The notes under the pieces are model-generated. The model worked only from the letters and a program-made list of their open reading frames with translations, was not told where the DNA came from and searched no databases. Source: Verrucomicrobiota bacterium (lineage in GTDB: Bacteria; Verrucomicrobiota; Verrucomicrobiia; Opitutales; Coraliomargaritaceae). Taken from it: 64,000 nucleotides of DNA. The stretch's first letter is position 1. Every line of letters begins with the position of its first letter. The position numbers were made by a program, and so were the translations under genes. Of this stretch, positions 59,747 to 64,000 are shown piece after piece. The stretch covers positions 1-64,000 of the forward strand of contig JAACDB010000093.1 in the NCBI GenBank assembly GCA_009937095.1. The letters run 5' to 3'.

Positions 59747-61987
59747 CTAGCGTGCTAAAACCGCATCAATGAGCTGTTCCTGGGTTACCGCGGCAAGGAG
59801 TCGTTCCCTTGTTTTGGAAGATCGGCAATTTCTTGCAATATCGTTGAGGGTTGCAAGGTGACCTTCGGTATCATCGAGCGGGCTAAGCAGGAAGAAGATG
59901 AGTTGCAGGGGTTCGTTTTGGTTGGGTATGGGAAGACCGCTGGAAAGGTGAATCACGAAGCAGGCACGCTCAGTGAGTCCTTCGCAGTGAACATGTGGAA
60001 TCGCTATGCCGTGACCCAGGCAGGCAGGATAGCGTTTGTTCTGGGCATCTAGATGCTCCATCACAACCTCGCTTAGTACGCCGGAAAGATGTGCGTCTGC
60101 AATTTGCGCAAGCTCGGCGTATAAAGCCCCAAGACTGGTGCTTTGTAAACCGTGGAAGGAGCCTTTTTGCAAGGCTCGGACGAGAAAGCCCTTGGAGCGT
60201 TTTAAACAGATGACTTCATCCCCGGGTCGCGCATGGTCGCGAAGGGCGGCATCGTTAGCCAGAGTACGAAGGTTTCGCCCGCGACGAATCAACAGAGGAT
60301 GCCAATCACTCGTTGGTAAGGACATGTCTTCGGTCCAGCGAACTGTTTCAAAGCTGCTTTCATTCTGCATGAGTTCATTGCTTATGAGAGAGGGACGCGC
60401 CAAGTCACCGAAGACGGTTTGGCCTGTGATTCGGTCCATGTCATGCGGGCTACTTTTAGGAATCCAACCAAAGACTTTGCCCGAATCCAGTTTTTCGGCC
60501 CAGCGTTGCATGAGGATATTGTTGAGTTCAATATTATCAGTGAGCGCGAGGACGTAGCCGGTTCCGAAGAGCGCCTGTTCTTCCTCATAGAGTTCTTCGG
60601 CATTCATTCCATCACGATGGAGGGCAACATAGCCCTCGCGGCGTGCCAGGGCAGCGTTGCGGGCATTACTGTCGAGAAGGATTACATCCTGTTGGTTATC
60701 AGTTTCGTTGATTTGCTTGGCGAGTTCACGGCCAAAATAATGTGCGCCAATGATGACCCAGTCATTGGGTGCAGGGCGCTGCAGTCCCAGTATTCGGGCA
60801 AACAGACCGGCGGAAAGGCCTTGAAGAATCACCGTTGCACAAATGACGGAATAAACAAAAGACTCCAGTAGTTTCGGGTCGCCCTGTGTGCTGTTTCCCT
60901 CGGCTAGGGAAATAGCAAAGAGGGAGGCCATTGAGGCCGCGACAACCCCACGCGGTGCCACCCAGCTGAGGAGGGCCTTTTCTCGGTTATTCAAGGTCGT
61001 GCCCCACCCGGATGCAATCACGCTCAGGGGGCGTACCAGCAGAATCACGGAAAGCAAGACCCAGCCCCCGCCATTTTGGTAGAAGCTCACAAACTGTTCC
61101 CATTCCAAGCGGGCAACCAACAAAAGAAAAAGTAGTCCAATCAAGAGGTCGACGATCTCAGCCTTGAAAGCTTTGAGCTCGCGAAGTTGCCGCGGTTTGT
61201 TGAGCCCCACGATAAGACCGGCAACCGTTACGCTGAGCAAGCCTGCCTCAGGGCGAATTAATTCGGTCAGGCCAAAGAGCAACATCGCACTGGCAAGTGA
61301 GAAGGCATTGACAATATTGTCCGGAACCCACCCGCGCCGCATGGTGAAAAATATTAAATAGCCACCGACGATACCAAGACTGGTTCCACCAAGGATACGC
61401 ACCAGAAAATTGGGTAAGGCAACCGCGCCGCCACCCTCAATGACCCACTCATAACAAAGAATCGCTACAAAGACACCAATGGAATCAATAAGCACAGCCT
61501 CCCAGTGAAGGATGCTGGCAATTCGCTTACTGAGCCGAATCCGGCGCAATAGCGGCACGATCACGGTTGGCCCGGTTACGATGACGAGGCTTCCCATCAA
61601 GAGGGCAAAGGAGGGCGTGGTATCAAAAAAGATGTAGGCACTGAGTGCGGATCCAAACCAGGTGATGAGGACACCGGCGCTCAAGAGGCGTTGAATAACG
61701 GTCGAGGTGTGCGTGAATTCTTTGAGATCCAGGGTTAGTCCGCCTTCGTATAGGATCAAGGCAACTGCCAGAGAGACCAATACCGGTAAAAAATGTCCAA
61801 GGGCATCGGGCCGCAAAAGGTTGAGGCCCTCCGGTCCAAGGGCAAAACCACCTGCAAGAAGCAACACAATGGTGGGGAGGTGGAGTCGGCGGGAGAGTAC
61901 TGTAAGTAGGCAACCGGCACCAACAGCCAGGCAGAGCGTCCAAAGGGCGCTATGCGGGTCTGAGTGGGCAAGGGTGGTCGCGTCCAT
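59747..61987 (-). CDS. Na+/H+ antiporter with RCK and PTS EIIA domains
   Basis: 746 residues. Residues about 15-405 form a CPA1/NhaP-type exchanger (about 12 helices; LVIVTGPTVIVPLLRRI, LLFLLLVARLEW and WVAPRGVVAASMASL). Residues about 408-530 are an RCK/TrkA-N nucleotide-binding domain (VIIGAHYFGRELAKQIN ... VILLDSNARNAALARREG). Residues about 600-746 are a type-2 PTS EIIA domain with phosphorylatable His in LGHGIAIPHVHC (about 665). It likely exchanges Na+ or K+ for protons, with regulation by nucleotide and by PTS phosphorylation. Start ATG 61987. Confidence 0.88.
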   Translation of the reverse strand: MDATTLAHSDPHSALWTLCLAVGAGCLLTVLSRRLHLPTIVLLLAGGFALGPEGLNLLRPDALGHFLPVLVSLAVALILYEGGLTLDLKEFTHTSTVIQRLLSAGVLITWFGSALSAYIFFDTTPSFALLMGSLVIVTGPTVIVPLLRRIRLSKRIASILHWEAVLIDSIGVFVAILCYEWVIEGGGAVALPNFLVRILGGTSLGIVGGYLIFFTMRRGWVPDNIVNAFSLASAMLLFGLTELIRPEAGLLSVTVAGLIVGLNKPRQLRELKAFKAEIVDLLIGLLFLLLVARLEWEQFVSFYQNGGGWVLLSVILLVRPLSVIASGWGTTLNNREKALLSWVAPRGVVAASMASLFAISLAEGNSTQGDPKLLESFVYSVICATVILQGLSAGLFARILGLQRPAPNDWVIIGAHYFGRELAKQINETDNQQDVILLDSNARNAALARREGYVALHRDGMNAEELYEEEQALFGTGYVLALTDNIELNNILMQRWAEKLDSGKVFGWIPKSSPHDMDRITGQTVFGDLARPSLISNELMQNESSFETVRWTEDMSLPTSDWHPLLIRRGRNLRTLANDAALRDHARPGDEVICLKRSKGFLVRALQKGSFHGLQSTSLGALYAELAQIADAHLSGVLSEVVMEHLDAQNKRYPACLGHGIAIPHVHCEGLTERACFVIHLSSGLPIPNQNEPLQLIFFLLSPLDDTEGHLATLNDIARNCRSSKTRERLLAAVTQEQLIDAVLAR

Positions 61988-62008
61988 AGCTACGCTTGGC
62001 TCAATCGC

Positions 62009-62818
62009 TTAGCTGTCCAGTTCATGGCACATGCCCAGCGCGGGTGAGACCTCGCTGGTTTTGCCAATCACTTTTGCGGGAACTCCGGCAACGCTGGTAT
62101 GAGCCGGTACATCATTGAGCACTACGCTTCCGGCGCCAACTTTTGCACCGGTACCAATTTCTACATTGCCAAGGATTTTTGCGCCGGCTCCGAGGAGTAC
62201 CCCCGAGCGAACTTTGGGATGGCGGTCGCCGCGATCCTTGCCGGTTCCGCCGAGGGTGACCTCGTGCAGAATGGAAACATCCTGTTCGATGACGGCGGTT
62301 TCGCCCGCGACGAATCCGGTGGCGTGATCCAGCAGGATGCCACCCGCCAGTTTGGCAGCGGGGTGAATATCGACGCTAAAGGTTTCGGAAATGAGGCTCT
62401 GGAGATAGAGCGCAAATTCCTTGCGATCCTGATTCCAGAGGAAATGTGCGACGCGGTAACACACCAGGGATTGGAAACCCTTGAAATAGAGGAGGGGTGT
62501 CAGGGCATCATCGCAGGCGGGATCGCGATCGCATACCGCTTGAATATCCAGAATAACCTGCTCAAGGATTTTGGGATCCTCGGTAAAGGCCTGTAGGAAT
62601 ACGGTGTGCAAAGCCTCAACTGAGGCGGCATGATTGGCGAGTTTGCGGGTAATGCGGTAGGTGAGGCTCTCGGCGAAGTTGGCGCGGTCAATCACGGTAT
62701 CGTGAAGGAGTGACGCGAGGGCAGGTTCACGCTCAATAACATCAATTGCGAAGCGGCGCAGCTCCTCCCAGAATGCGTCCAAATCTACGGATCCGGTAGT
62801 CTTGTCTTGATCTTTCAC
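62009..62818 (-). CDS. cysE: serine O-acetyltransferase
   Basis: 269 residues. N-terminal helical domain followed by hexapeptide repeats (AKLAGGILLDHATGFVAGET, AVIEQDVSILHEVTLGGTGK, GVLLGAGAKILGNVEIGTGA, VGAGSVVLNDVPAH). His in DHATGF and His in ILHEVTLGGTG are the catalytic residues. It makes O-acetylserine for cysteine synthesis. The C-terminal end (MCHELDS) is short. It lies 21 bp upstream of the antiporter on the same strand. Confidence 0.95.
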   Translation of the reverse strand: MKDQDKTTGSVDLDAFWEELRRFAIDVIEREPALASLLHDTVIDRANFAESLTYRITRKLANHAASVEALHTVFLQAFTEDPKILEQVILDIQAVCDRDPACDDALTPLLYFKGFQSLVCYRVAHFLWNQDRKEFALYLQSLISETFSVDIHPAAKLAGGILLDHATGFVAGETAVIEQDVSILHEVTLGGTGKDRGDRHPKVRSGVLLGAGAKILGNVEIGTGAKVGAGSVVLNDVPAHTSVAGVPAKVIGKTSEVSPALGMCHELDS

Positions 62819-62886
62819 AAGGGTAACTGTGGCTGAGTTCCCGCAACTGGCAACCTCTCAAATGAAAAACAATTACCGGGGTGGAG

Positions 62887-63642
62887 TCACCCGGGAGCCC
62901 GTAATTGAACCCGACAGAAGTTCCAAGTAGCATATACGCCCTCCTTTCCTGTGAATTCCCTCTCGTATTCGCGAAAAAAGCGCATCATTTGACTGGGTTT
63001 CATTTTCCGGCGGACGCTGGCACCCGTCCCGTGCAATGATTTCCAAAAATGGAGTGCACTCGGGTAATCATATTGCCGGACTTGGTGCTCCATTCGACAC
63101 AGGTGAAAGCCAGCATCAATAAATAAATCCCTCCATTTCTCGGGAGAGCGCCAATGAATTACCCCTTCACCTTTCAGGATTGATTCGAGCTCGGGGAGCG
63201 AGGGTTTTGCATAGAAGACCAGCCATAAATATCCGCCCGGACGCAAAAGCTGTTGCCAGTTTTTCAAGGTGCGTGGCGGGTTGGGTGACCATTGTAACAG
63301 GCTAGCACTAGCCAAGTGATTCCAATACTCTGGTTTAGAAGTTTTTTGCCAAGCATCTCGAATGCTGAGTTTCAGATAAGGATGGTGTTGCGCACATTCC
63401 TTAAGCATTTCAGCGGAGAGGTCGCTGCATTCCAAATATTTGAATCGACCCTTGAGTTGGCACGAGAGAAAGCCGGTGCACGCACCCAGATGACTCGGGC
63501 TTAAAGCGCGCGCCTGATCCACTGCTCGAGGGGAGGGCGGGGCGAAGTGATGCTCCGCTTGAGGTTTCCATGCGGTAGCGGCACGCCTGAAGTCCTTGGT
63601 TGAGATTGCCCAGCCCGATATCCAAACCCAGCGCTCAGTCAT
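62887..63642 (-). CDS. BioC-like methyltransferase with a hydrolase-like N-terminus (probable deletion fusion)
   Basis: 251 residues. The C-terminal 200 residues match a malonyl-ACP O-methyltransferase (BioC) from its SAM loop on: LGACTGFLSCQLKGRFKYLE, LLRPGGYLWLVFYAKP. The first 45 residues (MTERWVWISGWAIS) instead resemble the start of a BioH/BioG-type pimeloyl-ACP esterase, a fold with WxxGW near its beginning, and they run straight into the methyltransferase. BioC's own N-terminal helix is missing, and so is the esterase catalytic core. An internal deletion joining two genes is the simplest reading; a natural short protein is less likely. The start overlaps the bioF stop in ATGA. Confidence 0.6.
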   Translation of the reverse strand: MTERWVWISGWAISTKDFRRAATAWKPQAEHHFAPPSPRAVDQARALSPSHLGACTGFLSCQLKGRFKYLECSDLSAEMLKECAQHHPYLKLSIRDAWQKTSKPEYWNHLASASLLQWSPNPPRTLKNWQQLLRPGGYLWLVFYAKPSLPELESILKGEGVIHWRSPEKWRDLFIDAGFHLCRMEHQVRQYDYPSALHFWKSLHGTGASVRRKMKPSQMMRFFREYEREFTGKEGVYATWNFCRVQLRAPG

Positions 63643-64000
63643 GATTCAAGTGCTTCGAGATTGTTGTGCGGGAAGCGAATAAGGCGGGCTTTGGATTTTA
63701 GGATTCCGTTTATTAAACTGTTGTGAATATGGCGGTCTGCCAAGACAAGGTCGCCCGGTTGGATGATGAGTGACAGGACAGCTTGATTGGCAGCGTAACC
63801 GCTGTTCCATAACAAGGCCTGCGGCATGGCGTACCAATCGCGTATTTCGGCTTCTAATGCTGCATGTATGGCAGTGTACCCGGTGATGAGAGGAGAGGCT
63901 GAGGCGGAAGCACCAGAGCGTAAGGTCGCTTCGTTTGCCGCTTGGGCAAGGCGGCCATTTTTTCGTAGGTTTAAATAATCGTTATTGGCTAGATTGAGCG
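63639..64000 (-). pseudogene. bioF: 8-amino-7-oxononanoate synthase, C-terminally truncated and running off the edge
   Basis: The minus-strand frame is clear BioF: NLANNDYLNLRKN, SASASPLITGYTAIHAALEA, LLWNSGYAANQAVLSLI and LADRHIHNSLINGILKSKARL. The gene starts beyond the window's right edge. It stops after PHNNLEALES with TGA at 63639-63641, near residue 160-180, while BioF is about 390 residues; the PLP-lysine region is absent. The stop overlaps the next start in ATGA, as in an intact bioF-bioH/G junction, suggesting an internal deletion that kept the gene's 3' end. Confidence 0.7.

Overview
The window is a piece of bacterial chromosome that looks like Verrucomicrobiota, most probably class Opitutae (Coraliomargarita- or Puniceicoccus-like). 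This is inferred from the combination of PEP-CTERM exported proteins, an alternative complex III operon, HPr kinase, an OstA/LptC-type export protein and short palindromic interspersed repeats. No rRNA or tRNA was seen and no phylogeny could be run.

Layout. 1-1.8 kb: thioesterase, PH-domain membrane protein, a PEP-CTERM relic split by an in-frame TGA, and a probable 6S RNA. 1.8-4.9 kb (minus strand): proC, an RDD protein, folD and an RluB-type pseudouridine synthase. 5.0-7.5 kb: fabG-acpP-fabF. 7.5-9.4 kb (minus): a vapBC-like pair and ribB with a degenerate RibA half. 9.7-12.2 kb: hrpB broken by one base. 12.3-16 kb: OstA/LptC-like protein, lptB and hprK. 16.0-17.9 kb: an oriC-like region and dnaA. 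17.9-23.6 kb: small acidic protein, ubiE/menG (minus), HU, hisS, mazG and a copper-type P-type ATPase.

24.0-35.4 kb is one long respiratory operon: the six alternative complex III genes (actABCDEF), two small membrane proteins (one CcoS-like) and a cbb3-type oxidase (ccoN, ccoO, monoheme ccoP). Quinol oxidation, cytochrome c reduction and oxygen reduction are thus encoded on one strand with mostly overlapping or abutting genes; the P-type ATPase just upstream could supply its copper. A PEP-CTERM zinc protease and a repeat-rich gap follow.

36.8-45.9 kb: hemL and nadE (minus), then maf, a TonB-like protein, an RluA-type pseudouridine synthase, sufS-sufU, a frameshifted unknown gene and a kinase-like unknown (minus). 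46-54 kb: SRP RNA and dnaX, whose frame changes at a run of ten A residues, then msrB, alkaline phosphatase, divergent cysJ/cysI, and exoD. 54-59 kb: nadD-rsfS-pheS-pheT. 59-64 kb (minus): a signal-anchored unknown, an AT-rich gap, a Na+/H+ antiporter fused to RCK and PTS EIIA domains, cysE, and an apparently deleted biotin cluster (BioC-like fusion and truncated bioF) at the right edge.

Points of most interest: the dnaX recoding site with a reversed logic (the shifted frame gives the long product); the alternative complex III-cbb3 operon; the antiporter-EIIA fusion in the same window as HPr kinase; double internal deletions in the biotin genes; and three frame changes that could each be explained by one missing homopolymer base, so real recoding must be separated from sequence error.
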